64,000 bases of DNA, from positions 1-64,000 of the forward strand of contig CAMMMX010000005.1 of the NCBI GenBank assembly GCA_946498095.1, read 5' to 3'. The translations under genes were made by a program, and so were the position numbers. This DNA is from an uncultured Clostridia bacterium (GTDB lineage Bacteria > Bacillota > Clostridia > Oscillospirales > Ruminococcaceae). The notes below the pieces were generated by a model. It was not told where the DNA came from. It did no database searches and was given only the letters and a program-made list of their open reading frames with translations. Positions 34,667 through 43,338 of the stretch are shown one piece after another. Each line of letters begins with the position of its first letter. The stretch's first letter is position 1.

Positions 34667-36031
34667 ATGAGAGTGATGAGAACAGGCGTCACAGCCGTAT
34701 TGTCGGCAGCGATGTTGCTTAGCCTGACCGCCTGTGGCGGGTCGTCAAGCAGCACATCTTCCGATAGCGGCTCTGACAGCACATCGTCCGAAATTGTCCT
34801 GCAGGACAAAACGCTGGATAGGATGGCGATTTGGCCCATGAATCCGGAAGGGGATGCGGAGGACCGTCCAGAGCTGAAGATGTTCAAAGAGAAGTACGGC
34901 GGCGAGGTTGTCGATCATCTGGTGACTTTCGATGAGCGTTTGGATGCCATTACAGCCGCTGCGATGAGTGATGACTGCCCTGATATGACGGGACTGGAGG
35001 GCGAACTTCTGCCCAAAGGATTTACCAACGGACTTTACCGTGAAATTGATGATTTAATAGATATTAACGGTCCCGGTTGGAGTGATCTGAAGCCCCTTTT
35101 GGATTTGTATGTCGTAAACGGAAAGCATTATGTTCCCTCCCCACTGGTTACAGATGGTGGTATTCTGATTTATAATGAGTCCACTATTAAGGAATATAAT
35201 CTGGAGGATCCGCGTGAACTGTTCCGCAAGGGTGAATGGACCTGGGACAAGATGCTGGAAATGATGAGGACGTTTACCGATCCTAACGATACGCAGGGTG
35301 GTCAATTTGGTCGGTACGGTATGGATGGCTGGAACTTCGCTTATACGATTCATACGACCAGTGGAGTTCCGTTTGTTTCCATGAACAGCGAAGGAAAGCT
35401 GCAGAGTAACCTCATGGATCCTAGCGTGGAGCGGTATATGAATTTCTTAAGTGAAATGAAGCAGTCCGGTGTCATTTTTCCCAAATGGGACAATGGTGGA
35501 AGCATTAACGAAGAAGGTGCCGTCAGCAAAGGACGTATTTTGTTCTTTGACACGGGTCTGTGGGCGTATTCCAGATATACGCTTAAGGAATACAGCATGG
35601 GAGAAGATGCTTCGTTTGTCTGCTATCCGAGGGATCCTTCTTCCGATACTTATTATCGTTCAGCCGGAGTAGATGTACATATGGTGTTTGGCGGGGCGCA
35701 GAACCTTGATGGTGTTCGTGCTTGGCAGGATTGCCGTATTCTTGTCAACCAGGATCCTGAGCTGAAAAAAGAAACCGAAGCGCTTTGGATGAGCCAGGAT
35801 CCGGATAACGGTTCCGGTTACAGCCAGGATGATGTGGACTTTTATTATGAGATGACAGATCTCAGCAAATTTACCCCGGTTCTCGATTGGAGCACGGGTC
35901 TCGGTGTGGAAGGTGTGGACGGCTATACGCTCACCAGTCAGATTTGGGTGGAGGATAAACCTTGGGCGACCGTACGTGAAGAATATGCACCGATGTTTGA
36001 AAATGCGATTGAAGCGTTGAACGCTGGATAA
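34667..36031 (+). CDS. Carbohydrate ABC transporter substrate-binding lipoprotein, copy 4
   Basis: 454 residues with lipobox LSLTAC and a Ser/Asp linker. It is the most divergent intact copy at the positions conserved among the others: MAIWPMNP instead of MAHW(N/G), TGLEGELLPK instead of T(C/V)YW(S/A)ELMPK, and FVCYPRDP instead of FVPWPRDP. Loss of the YW pair and of the His next to Trp should reshape the pocket, so a distinct sugar is likely. The ribosome site is GCGAGGAGGG. It has its own terminator. Confidence 0.9.
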   Translation: MRVMRTGVTAVLSAAMLLSLTACGGSSSSTSSDSGSDSTSSEIVLQDKTLDRMAIWPMNPEGDAEDRPELKMFKEKYGGEVVDHLVTFDERLDAITAAAMSDDCPDMTGLEGELLPKGFTNGLYREIDDLIDINGPGWSDLKPLLDLYVVNGKHYVPSPLVTDGGILIYNESTIKEYNLEDPRELFRKGEWTWDKMLEMMRTFTDPNDTQGGQFGRYGMDGWNFAYTIHTTSGVPFVSMNSEGKLQSNLMDPSVERYMNFLSEMKQSGVIFPKWDNGGSINEEGAVSKGRILFFDTGLWAYSRYTLKEYSMGEDASFVCYPRDPSSDTYYRSAGVDVHMVFGGAQNLDGVRAWQDCRILVNQDPELKKETEALWMSQDPDNGSGYSQDDVDFYYEMTDLSKFTPVLDWSTGLGVEGVDGYTLTSQIWVEDKPWATVREEYAPMFENAIEALNAG

Positions 36032-36040
36032 CTTCCAAGA

Positions 36041-36077
36041 AAAAGACCGGAACGGTAAAAAACTGTTCCGGTCTTTT
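36041..36077 (+). terminator. Terminator after copy 4
   Basis: AAAAGACCGGAAC pairs with GTTCCGGTCTTTT around an 11-base A-rich loop. The following bases to 36337 hold no gene. Confidence 0.88.
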
Positions 36078-36337
36078 GTGATGACTGATTGTGTTATTCA
36101 TGTGTTGGAGGTCGAGTTTTCGAGACAGATGTTATCGGGAAAATGGTGAGTCGATAGTAGATGATCAGAAAAATTTTGTAAGAATATGTCGTTTGTGGTA
36201 GGAAGATGCGTTTTTTATTGTGAATATGTCGATTTACAACCGAAAATGTGCATGAAAAACTGATAATTAGCAAAAAAGAACAGATTCGTTGTTTAAAATG
36301 CATAAATCCAGATGAATTAATTTGTATAAAATGCCGA

Positions 36338-36366
36338 TAGATTCTGTGATAAAAAAGTGTTATACT
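36338..36366 (+). promoter_or_regulatory. Promoter of binding-protein copy 5
   Basis: TAGATT (36338-36343), 17 bases, TATACT (36361-36366). The -35 is embedded in ATGCCGATAGATTCTGTGA, which is repeated exactly upstream of copy 6. Confidence 0.6.
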
Positions 36367-36472
36367 TAGTAATGCCAGATCAAGGTGGTGCAGCAAATGG
36401 CTGCATGGTACAATCAGGTGGGGAGTGTCTCATCCTTCCACAACCTGAGTATACTTATAGGAGGAAAAAAGT

Positions 36473-37834
36473 ATGAAACTGGTAAGAACAGGCGTAACGG
36501 CGATTCTGTCGGCCGCCATGTTGTTGAGCTTGGCTTCTTGCGGCGGGGATGGATCTACCAATACGTCTTCTGACGGTGGTTCTGACAACACGTCGTCTGA
36601 GCTTGTGCTGGAAAACAAACAAATCAAGTTTATGGCGCACTGGAACATGAACCCTGCTTCAGAAGAGGAAGAGGATCGTCCGGAGCTGAAGATGTTCAAA
36701 GAGAAGTATGGCGGCGAGGTTATCGACGTACCGGTTACTTGGGACGAACGTCTCGACGCGGTTATGACGGCTGCGATGAGCGATGACTGCCCGGATATTA
36801 CCTGCTACTGGGCAGAGTTGATGCCGAAGGGCTTTAGCAATGGCCTGTACAGAGAGATTGATGACCTGGTTGATCTGAATGGCCCCGGCTGGAGCGATTT
36901 GAAGGGTGTTCTGGATCTGTATACTTATAACGGAAAGCACTATGTTCCGACCCCGGCGGTTACTGACGGTGGTATTTTGATTTACAACAAGCAGACGATT
37001 GCGGACTATAACCTGGAAGATCCTCGTGAGTTGTTCCGCAATGGCGAATGGACTTGGGATAAGATGTTGGAAATGATGGTTGCCTTTACCGACCCGAATG
37101 ATACCCAGGGCGGTCAGTTTGGCCGTTATGGTCTGGACGGTTGGAATCCTGGTTACAACCTGCATCTGACCTGCGGCGTGCCGTTCGTCAGCCTGAATGA
37201 CGAAGGCAAGCTGGTCAACAACATCATGGATCCGGCGATTGAACGCGCGATGAACTTCGTAAGTGAGATGAGCAAGGCCGGCGTCAGATTCCCGAGAGAG
37301 GAGAACGGGTACAACATCGACCTTGGCCGTGTTGCAACTGGTATGTTGTTGTTTGCTGATACTGGTTTGTGGGATTATCCGACCTACGTTTACAGAAGCT
37401 ATCAGATGGGCGAAAACGCCAGCTATGTACCGTGGCCGAGAGACCCCAGTTCTGACACCTACTACAGAAGCGCCGGTATCGACCCCCACATGGTCTTTGG
37501 TGGTTCCAAGAACTTGGATGGTGTCCGTGCTTGGCAGGATTGCCGTATTCTGGTGAACCAGGATCCGGAAATTAAGAAGGAAAACGAAGCTGTCTTTATG
37601 GATAGCGAAACCGGTTACGGTATGAGCCAGGATGACGTTGATTTCTACTATGAGATTACGGATCTGAGCACCTTTACTCCTGTCCTTGACTGGAGCAATG
37701 GCTTGGGAGTGAAAGGCGTCAGCGGCGGCAATGTTGCAGGTGAAGTTTGGGAGCAGGGTACTCCCTGGGCAACAGTCCGCGAAAAATACAAACCCATGTT
37801 TGATGATGCGATTGCAGCTATCAACGAAGGTTAA
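36473..37834 (+). CDS. Carbohydrate ABC transporter substrate-binding lipoprotein, copy 5
   Basis: 453 residues with lipobox LSLASC. It is closest to copies 2 and 6 in protein sequence. Its DNA is a mosaic: two stretches match copy 2 almost base for base (37244-37332 and about 37685-37813), and another (about 37137-37222) nearly matches copy 6. The bases between show many silent differences. This points to gene conversion. The binding fold and expected role are as for copy 2. The ribosome site is ATAGGAGGAAAA. Confidence 0.9.
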   Translation: MKLVRTGVTAILSAAMLLSLASCGGDGSTNTSSDGGSDNTSSELVLENKQIKFMAHWNMNPASEEEEDRPELKMFKEKYGGEVIDVPVTWDERLDAVMTAAMSDDCPDITCYWAELMPKGFSNGLYREIDDLVDLNGPGWSDLKGVLDLYTYNGKHYVPTPAVTDGGILIYNKQTIADYNLEDPRELFRNGEWTWDKMLEMMVAFTDPNDTQGGQFGRYGLDGWNPGYNLHLTCGVPFVSLNDEGKLVNNIMDPAIERAMNFVSEMSKAGVRFPREENGYNIDLGRVATGMLLFADTGLWDYPTYVYRSYQMGENASYVPWPRDPSSDTYYRSAGIDPHMVFGGSKNLDGVRAWQDCRILVNQDPEIKKENEAVFMDSETGYGMSQDDVDFYYEITDLSTFTPVLDWSNGLGVKGVSGGNVAGEVWEQGTPWATVREKYKPMFDDAIAAINEG

Positions 37835-37845
37835 ATGAGAAAAAT

Positions 37846-37875
37846 AAAAAAGAGCAGCGTACGCTGCTCTTTTTT
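37846..37875 (+). terminator. Terminator after copy 5
   Basis: Perfect palindrome AAAAAGAGCAGCGT / ACGCTGCTCTTTTT, with a long T-run. Confidence 0.9.
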
Positions 37876-37991
37876 ATTTTTTGTTGATTTTTGCTTGTTT
37901 TATACGTTAAGTTTTGATTTTACGCAGAATTAACCAGGGCTTGACGTGAAATTGCATAAAATTTTAGAGTTTGATTTATGAAGAATGCCGA

Positions 37992-38020
37992 TAGATTCTG
38001 TGAGCGAAAAGTGATATAAT
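37992..38020 (+). promoter_or_regulatory. Promoter of binding-protein copy 6
   Basis: TAGATT (37992-37997), 17 bases, TATAAT (38015-38020), TG-extended. The -10 is consensus while the -35 keeps the array's TAGATT. Confidence 0.65.
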
Positions 38021-38097
38021 GGACAATGTTCTTGCTGAAATGCAGGGACAGTGTCTCATATTTATATCGGAAGATTATTTTATCAGGAGGAAACGGT

Positions 38098-39465
38098 ATG
38101 AAACTGGTAAGAACAGGCATCACAGCAATATTGTCGGCAGCAATGTTGTTGAGCTTTGCTTCTTGTGGTGGCCCGGAAGATCAGTCGTCATCATCTAATG
38201 GTGCGTCCAATGATGGTACGTCGTCTGATCTTGTGCTGGAAAACAAACAGATCAAGTTCATGGCACACTGGAACATGAACCCTGCTTCAGAGGAAGAAGA
38301 GCCTCGTCCGGAGCTGCAAATGTTTCAGGAGAAGTATGGCGGTGAGGTTATCGATGTGCCGGTTACCTGGGACGAACGTCTTGATGCGGTTATGACAGCT
38401 GCAATGAGCGATGATTGTCCCGATTTGACAGTTTATTGGGCAGAGCTGATGCCGAAGGGCTTTAGCAATGGCCTGTACAGAGAAGTTGATGATCTCATTG
38501 ACATTAACGGTGCCGGCTGGAGCGATCTGAAGGGTGTTCTGGATCTGTATACCTACAATGGAAAGCATTATGTCCCCACTCCGATTGTAACGGAAGGCGC
38601 TATTCTCGTTTACAATGAGCAGACCATCAAGGACTACAACTTGGAGGATCCGCGCGAACTGTACGCAAAAAATGAATGGACTTGGGACAAAATGCTTGAA
38701 ATGATGAAGGCGTTTACTGACCCGAGCGATACCCAGGGTGGTCAGTTTGGTCGTTATGGTCTGGATGGTTGGAACCCTGGTTACAACCTGCATCTGACCT
38801 GTGGCGTGCCGTTCGTCAGCCTGAATGACGAAGGCAAACTGGTCAACAATCTGGCAGATCCGGCGATCGAGCGTGCGATGAATTTCGTCGGCGAAATGAA
38901 TAAAGCAGGCATCGCTTTTCCGAGACTGGAAAATGACGGTGGTTCTATCGATCTGGGCCGTGTTGCAACTGGTATGACACTGTTTGCTGATACCGGTTTG
39001 TGGGACTATCCGACCTATGTTTACAGGAGCTATCAAATGGGTGAGGATGCGTCTTTTGTACCGTGGCCGAGAGACCCCAGCTCTGATACCTATTACAGAA
39101 GCGCCGGTATTGACCCGCATATGGTCTTTGGTGCCGCTAAAAATCTTGATGGTGTACGTGCTTGGCAGGATTGCCGTATCCTTGTGAACCAGGATCCGGA
39201 AATCAAAAAAGAGAATGAAGCGCTGTGGATGGATAGCGAGACCGGTTATGGTATGACTCAGGAAGACGTTGACTTCTATCGTGAGATGACAGATTTGAGC
39301 ACCTTTACTCCTGTCCTTGACTGGAGCACGGGCCTTGGTGTAGATGGCGTAAGCGGTTATGAAGTTGCCAATAAAGTTTGGCTGGATGGCACGCCTTGGG
39401 CAACGGTTCGTGAAGAATTTACCGCTCAGTTTGACAATGCTATTGCGGCTATTAACGAAGGTTAA
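38098..39465 (+). CDS. Carbohydrate ABC transporter substrate-binding lipoprotein, copy 6
   Basis: 455 residues starting at ATG 38098 behind TCAGGAGGAAAC; an in-frame extension upstream has no ribosome site and would bury the signal peptide. The lipobox is LSFASC. It is close to copies 2 and 5 but differs where copy 2 has GVRFPREENGYNIDLG (here GIAFPRLENDGGSIDLG) and near the C-terminus. The role is inferred as for copy 2. Confidence 0.9.
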   Translation: MKLVRTGITAILSAAMLLSFASCGGPEDQSSSSNGASNDGTSSDLVLENKQIKFMAHWNMNPASEEEEPRPELQMFQEKYGGEVIDVPVTWDERLDAVMTAAMSDDCPDLTVYWAELMPKGFSNGLYREVDDLIDINGAGWSDLKGVLDLYTYNGKHYVPTPIVTEGAILVYNEQTIKDYNLEDPRELYAKNEWTWDKMLEMMKAFTDPSDTQGGQFGRYGLDGWNPGYNLHLTCGVPFVSLNDEGKLVNNLADPAIERAMNFVGEMNKAGIAFPRLENDGGSIDLGRVATGMTLFADTGLWDYPTYVYRSYQMGEDASFVPWPRDPSSDTYYRSAGIDPHMVFGAAKNLDGVRAWQDCRILVNQDPEIKKENEALWMDSETGYGMTQEDVDFYREMTDLSTFTPVLDWSTGLGVDGVSGYEVANKVWLDGTPWATVREEFTAQFDNAIAAINEG

Positions 39466-39498
39466 GTAGCTGCTCAAGCAATCAAAGAGAAGTCCTTA

Positions 39499-39531
39499 AG
39501 AGGACAGTTCGGAATTCCCGGACTGTCCTCT
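39499..39531 (+). terminator. Terminator after copy 6
   Basis: AGAGGACAGT pairs with ACTGTCCTCT, with further C-G pairs inside, followed by TTTTT. The AT-rich stretch to 39667 contains nothing else I can name. Confidence 0.88.
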
Positions 39532-39667
39532 TTTTGTCGTATTTAGAGCTTAAAAATATACAAATAGTATAATTAAAAAATATGTTTAAAATTAGGTTAA
39601 ATTTAATAGAAAAATAAAAATAATTTTGACAGTATAAATATAAATATTAATTTGTTTATAATAACAA

Positions 39668-39696
39668 TAGAATATTTGATGGTATTATTTTAATAT
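39668..39696 (+). promoter_or_regulatory. Promoter of binding-protein copy 7
   Basis: TAGAAT (39668-39673), 17 bases, TAATAT (39691-39696). It is a weak match that keeps the array pattern. Confidence 0.4.
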
Positions 39697-39795
39697 AAAG
39701 AAGAAATATACTTTTCGTTTTGTTGATCGGCGCCTCTACAGAGTGGAGAGTATATGGAACAAATATGTAAATTAGTAACAGGGGAGGATTGTAGT

Positions 39796-41155
39796 ATGAA
39801 AAAGTTTCGCTTCGGTGTTATTATGGTTTTAACAGCAGCGATGTCATTGAGTATGATATCCTGTGGTTAAACGGAAAGCAGTTCTGACACTCCTAAAGAT
39901 TCCACATCATCGGATATTACACTCAAAAACAAAACAGTTTCTTTCATGGCGCACTGGGGGATTAACCCTGCTGAAGGTGCAGAGCCCAGCCCGACGCTGA
40001 AAATGTTTCAGGAAAAGTACGGAGGTGTGATTGAAGATCGTGTTACAACATGGGATGAAAGCATGGACGCATTAACAGCTGCTGCCATGAGTGACGATCC
40101 TCCGGATATGGCGGTTTACTGGGATAAATTGATGCCTGCCGGATTTGTGAACGGATTATACCGCCCTGTGGATGACTTAATTGACATCAATGGTCCTGGA
40201 TGGAAGGACACGAAACCAGTTATGGATTTGTATATGTACGATGGGAAGCATAATGTTGCGATACCGTATGTTGCAGATGGTGGTATTCTGGTCTATAATG
40301 AGGAATACGATTGAGAAATACAATCTGGAAGATCCGAGACAGCTGTTCCGTGAGGGAAAATGGACTTGGGATACCATGATGGAAATGATGAAAACCTTTT
40401 CCGATCCGAATGACATACAAGGCGGCCAGTTCGGACGATATGGTATTACCAGCTGGGATCCTCTTTACAGTTTGCACACGTCATGTGGAGTTCCTATGGT
40501 TTCTATGGATAGTAAAGGCGTAATGAAAAACAATCTTGCAGATCCTGCGATCGAACGTGTCATGAACTGGGGCGCGGAAATGATCAAGACGCAGGTAGCG
40601 TTCCCGCGTTGGGAGAATGAATGGGCCAATGCGGAGGATAGAGTGACAAGCGGTATGATGCTGTTTTTTGTGACAGGCCTTTGGGATTATCCCAGGTTTA
40701 CAAATGGAGCGCTGGCAATGGGTGAAAAGGCGTCCTATGTGCCCTATCCCAAAGATCCAAATACGGATAAGTATTACAGGATTCCCGGTATAGATGCCTA
40801 TATGATTGTTGGAGCAGCGAAGAACCTGGAGGGCTGTAGTGCTTGGCTGGATTGCCATCTGACGGTGAATACCGATGAGCAGATCAAAGAAGAAAATCAT
40901 AAGCGCTGGGTAGAAATGGATCCAGAGAAGCAGGGGCTTGGCTATAGTCAGGATGACGTTGACTTCTTCTATGAAATGACGGATCTAGATAGCTTTGAGC
41001 CGATAATTGACTGGAGCAACAGCATCGTGTCAGACGGAGGTATCGCTGCGACACAAAAGGTATGGCTGCAAGGGATTCCGTTGGCCACGAAACGTGAAGA
41101 AGCGATCCCTCAATTCGATGAAAAAATCAATGAATGGAATCAAAGAGTTCGATAG
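39796..41155 (+). pseudogene. Sugar-binding lipoprotein copy 7, decayed
   Basis: The start, ribosome site (GGGGAGGATT) and signal peptide with lipobox LSMISC are intact. Then TAA at 39868-39870 stops translation directly after the lipobox Cys-Gly. A second lesion, one extra A at about 40303, shifts the frame inside YNE-TIEKYNLEDPR. Apart from these the sequence reads as a full copy, most like copy 8 (MAHWGINPAEG, EDRVTTWDE, YYRIPGIDAYM). Only a 24-residue lipopeptide would be made. Confidence 0.88.
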
Positions 41156-41193
41156 TTGCAACGGAATCTGATGGCGCTGCAGGTTACGTTCAT

Positions 41194-41222
41194 GGGGGCG
41201 GTATCGCAGAGATACCGCCCCC
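41194..41222 (+). terminator. Terminator after copy 7
   Basis: GGGGGCGGTATC pairs with GATACCGCCCCC around a 5-base loop, followed by TTTTTT. The next 250 AT-rich bases hold no gene. Confidence 0.93.
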
Positions 41223-41479
41223 TTTTTTATAACGGAAACATCAAATGGACAGAGGTCCAATCTGTTGTTCGGAAGAAATCAATAAAAAAAGTTGTTTTAA
41301 AAGGGAAAATGAAAAAAAATTTGAAATCATTCCGATTTTTTCAAATATAGCCTCAGAAAAATATACAAAAAGGAGTATGATTTATTTAAATAACGAAAAG
41401 TAATAAATAAACAATGAAAAAATCGAATTAATTGACGTTTAGCACAAATATAAAGTGGGATAATTAGTTAAAATGCCAA

Positions 41480-41508
41480 TAGAAATTTTGATTGTTATGT
41501 GATAGTAT
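41480..41508 (+). promoter_or_regulatory. Promoter of binding-protein copy 8
   Basis: TAGAAA (41480-41485), 17 bases, TAGTAT (41503-41508), with TG before the -10. The preceding AATGCCAA matches the AATGCCGA of copies 5 and 6. Confidence 0.5.
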
Positions 41509-41611
41509 TTTTAGTACAATATACATATAACTTGTACTGATCAAAGAAAATATTATAGGTTATATTTATATTGCTCAGTTTAGGGGGTACTAATATAAGG
41601 AGGTCTGGAAA

Positions 41612-42985
41612 ATGAAATTGGTTAGATGGGGTTTAACGACTATCCTCTCAGCGGCGATGCTGATGAGCATGGTGTCTTGTGGAGGCGGTGGTGACAACTC
41701 CTCGTCCGAAGGTGCGTCGGGGGATAGCACATCTTCGCAGCTTGAGCTGAAAAACAAGAAGATGTCTTTTATGGCGCATTGGGGGCTGAATCCTGCGGAA
41801 GGACAGCCAGAAAGCCCGACATTAAAAATGTTTAAAGAAAAGTATGGAGGAGAAGTGGAGGACCGTGTCACTACCTGGGACGAACGTCTGGATGCCGTGA
41901 CCGCGGCTGCGATGAGCGACGACTGTCCGGATTTGACGGTGTATTGGGGTGAGCTCCTGCCGAAAGGATTTTCTAACGGTCTTTATCGTGAGATTGACGA
42001 TCTGGTGGATCTCAATGGATTTGGATGGAAAGATACAAAAGTGGTAGCAGATAGATATATGTTTAACGGCAAGCATTATGTCTGTACACCGTATGTGGCT
42101 GACGGCGGTGTTTTGTTCTACAACAAGGCGACCATCAAGGAATATAATCTTGAGGATCCACGTGAATTGTTCCGAAAAGGTGAATGGACTTGGGATAAGA
42201 TGCTGGAAATGATGAAGACGTTTTCCGATCCCAATGACACAGATGGTGACAAATTGGGACGTTATGGCATTGATGGTTGGGATCCTGGCGATAGCATGTA
42301 CCATACTTGTGGTGTTCCACTTGTTACCATGGACGAGAATGGCAAATTGCAAAACAATATTGACGATCCGGCGATCGAACGTGCGATGAACTGGGTACTT
42401 GAATTCCGGAAACAGAATGTCGGCTTCCCCAGATGGGACAATGAATGGAACATTGCGCCAGAGCGCATTAAGAGCGGCAAGACGTTATTTTATATCAATG
42501 GACTGTGGGAATATAACCGCTTCACCATAGGTGATTTGGCCATAGGAGAGAATGCCTGCTTCGTACCATATCCGAGAGACCCGAATGCCGACGCATACTA
42601 CCGTATTGCAGGTATTGATGCATATATGCCGTTTGGCGGTGCGAAGAATACGGAAGCTGTCAGTGCATGGTTGGACTGCCATCTGATGGTGAACAGGGAC
42701 GAGGAATTAAGGAAAGAAACCGACGAACTGCGGGTGAGCACAAACGCGGAAGAAGGCGGACTGGGCTGGAATGAGGATGACGTCACATTCTTCTATGAAA
42801 TGACGGACCTGGATACATTTACCCCTGTGGCCAATGACTGGAGCGGAGGACTTGGTGTGGCAGGTGCGACAGGACATGATGTTATCAGCAGAGTATGGTA
42901 TGATAGTACACCTTGGGCGACTGTCCGTGAACAGTATAAGCCAATGCTTGACGATGCAATTGAAACCTTTGAGGCAAGCCTCTAA
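41612..42985 (+). CDS. Carbohydrate ABC transporter substrate-binding lipoprotein, copy 8
   Basis: 457 residues with lipobox MSMVSC. Together with decayed copy 7 it forms a second subgroup: MAHWGLNPAEG, VEDRVTTWDERLDA, TPYVADGGVLFYN, FPRWDNEWN, YYRIAGIDAYMPFGGAKNTEAVSAWLDCHL. The pocket signatures differ from copies 2, 5 and 6 while the fold is the same. It is the last binding protein before the GH130 gene and is separated from it by a strong terminator. Confidence 0.9.
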   Translation: MKLVRWGLTTILSAAMLMSMVSCGGGGDNSSSEGASGDSTSSQLELKNKKMSFMAHWGLNPAEGQPESPTLKMFKEKYGGEVEDRVTTWDERLDAVTAAAMSDDCPDLTVYWGELLPKGFSNGLYREIDDLVDLNGFGWKDTKVVADRYMFNGKHYVCTPYVADGGVLFYNKATIKEYNLEDPRELFRKGEWTWDKMLEMMKTFSDPNDTDGDKLGRYGIDGWDPGDSMYHTCGVPLVTMDENGKLQNNIDDPAIERAMNWVLEFRKQNVGFPRWDNEWNIAPERIKSGKTLFYINGLWEYNRFTIGDLAIGENACFVPYPRDPNADAYYRIAGIDAYMPFGGAKNTEAVSAWLDCHLMVNRDEELRKETDELRVSTNAEEGGLGWNEDDVTFFYEMTDLDTFTPVANDWSGGLGVAGATGHDVISRVWYDSTPWATVREQYKPMLDDAIETFEASL

Positions 42986-43029
42986 TTAAGCATACGCATG
43001 GCATTTTTTAGATTTTTATGGTGACATAC

Positions 43030-43060
43030 CCGGGATCGCTCTGCGATCCCGGACTTTTTT
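43030..43060 (+). terminator. Terminator after copy 8
   Basis: CCGGGATCGC pairs with GCGATCCCGG across a 3-base loop, followed by AC and six T. Confidence 0.92.
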
Positions 43061-43191
43061 AGCCGCACCATTTATTTGCTGCGGCTTGGCGGATCAAGAA
43101 GTGATTCGGCGTATCAGGCAGAGTTTTGGCTTGATGTGTTGGAAAGAGGACTGCGTCTGATAAGAAATTGCGTTGGACAAGAGGAATCGCA

Positions 43192-43220
43192 TTGACAAGT
43201 CGTTAAAAGGATTGTATAAT
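43192..43220 (+). promoter_or_regulatory. Promoter of the GH130 gene
   Basis: TTGACA (43192-43197), 17 bases, TATAAT (43215-43220): full consensus, in contrast to the array promoters. The leader is about 110 bases. Confidence 0.88.
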
Positions 43221-43247
43221 GTATCCAGAGAACGAACTGTATAATTG

Positions 43248-43287
43248 TGCATTTCGTACAAAAAAGCACCTTGCATTTTATACAAAA
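43248..43287 (+). repeat. Direct repeat in the GH130 leader
   Basis: TGCATTTCGTACAAAA (43248-43263) and TGCATTTTATACAAAA (43272-43287) match at 14 of 16 bases and start 24 bases apart, just past the transcript start. Such spacing would suit a repressor binding as two dimers. GCACC/GGTGC around the second copy could also form a hairpin. Confidence 0.5.
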
Positions 43288-43338
43288 TCACGGTGCAGGA
43301 CTCTTTCTTCAAAAATGTAAAAGGAAAGGTTGTTTACT

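Noticed and set aside
29612-41155. TAG/TAA in copies 1 and 7 as recoded codons (pyrrolysine or read-through)
   Set aside because: Each copy also has a frameshift at another place, the two stops are different codons, and intact genes in the window do not show in-frame TAG; decay is simpler.
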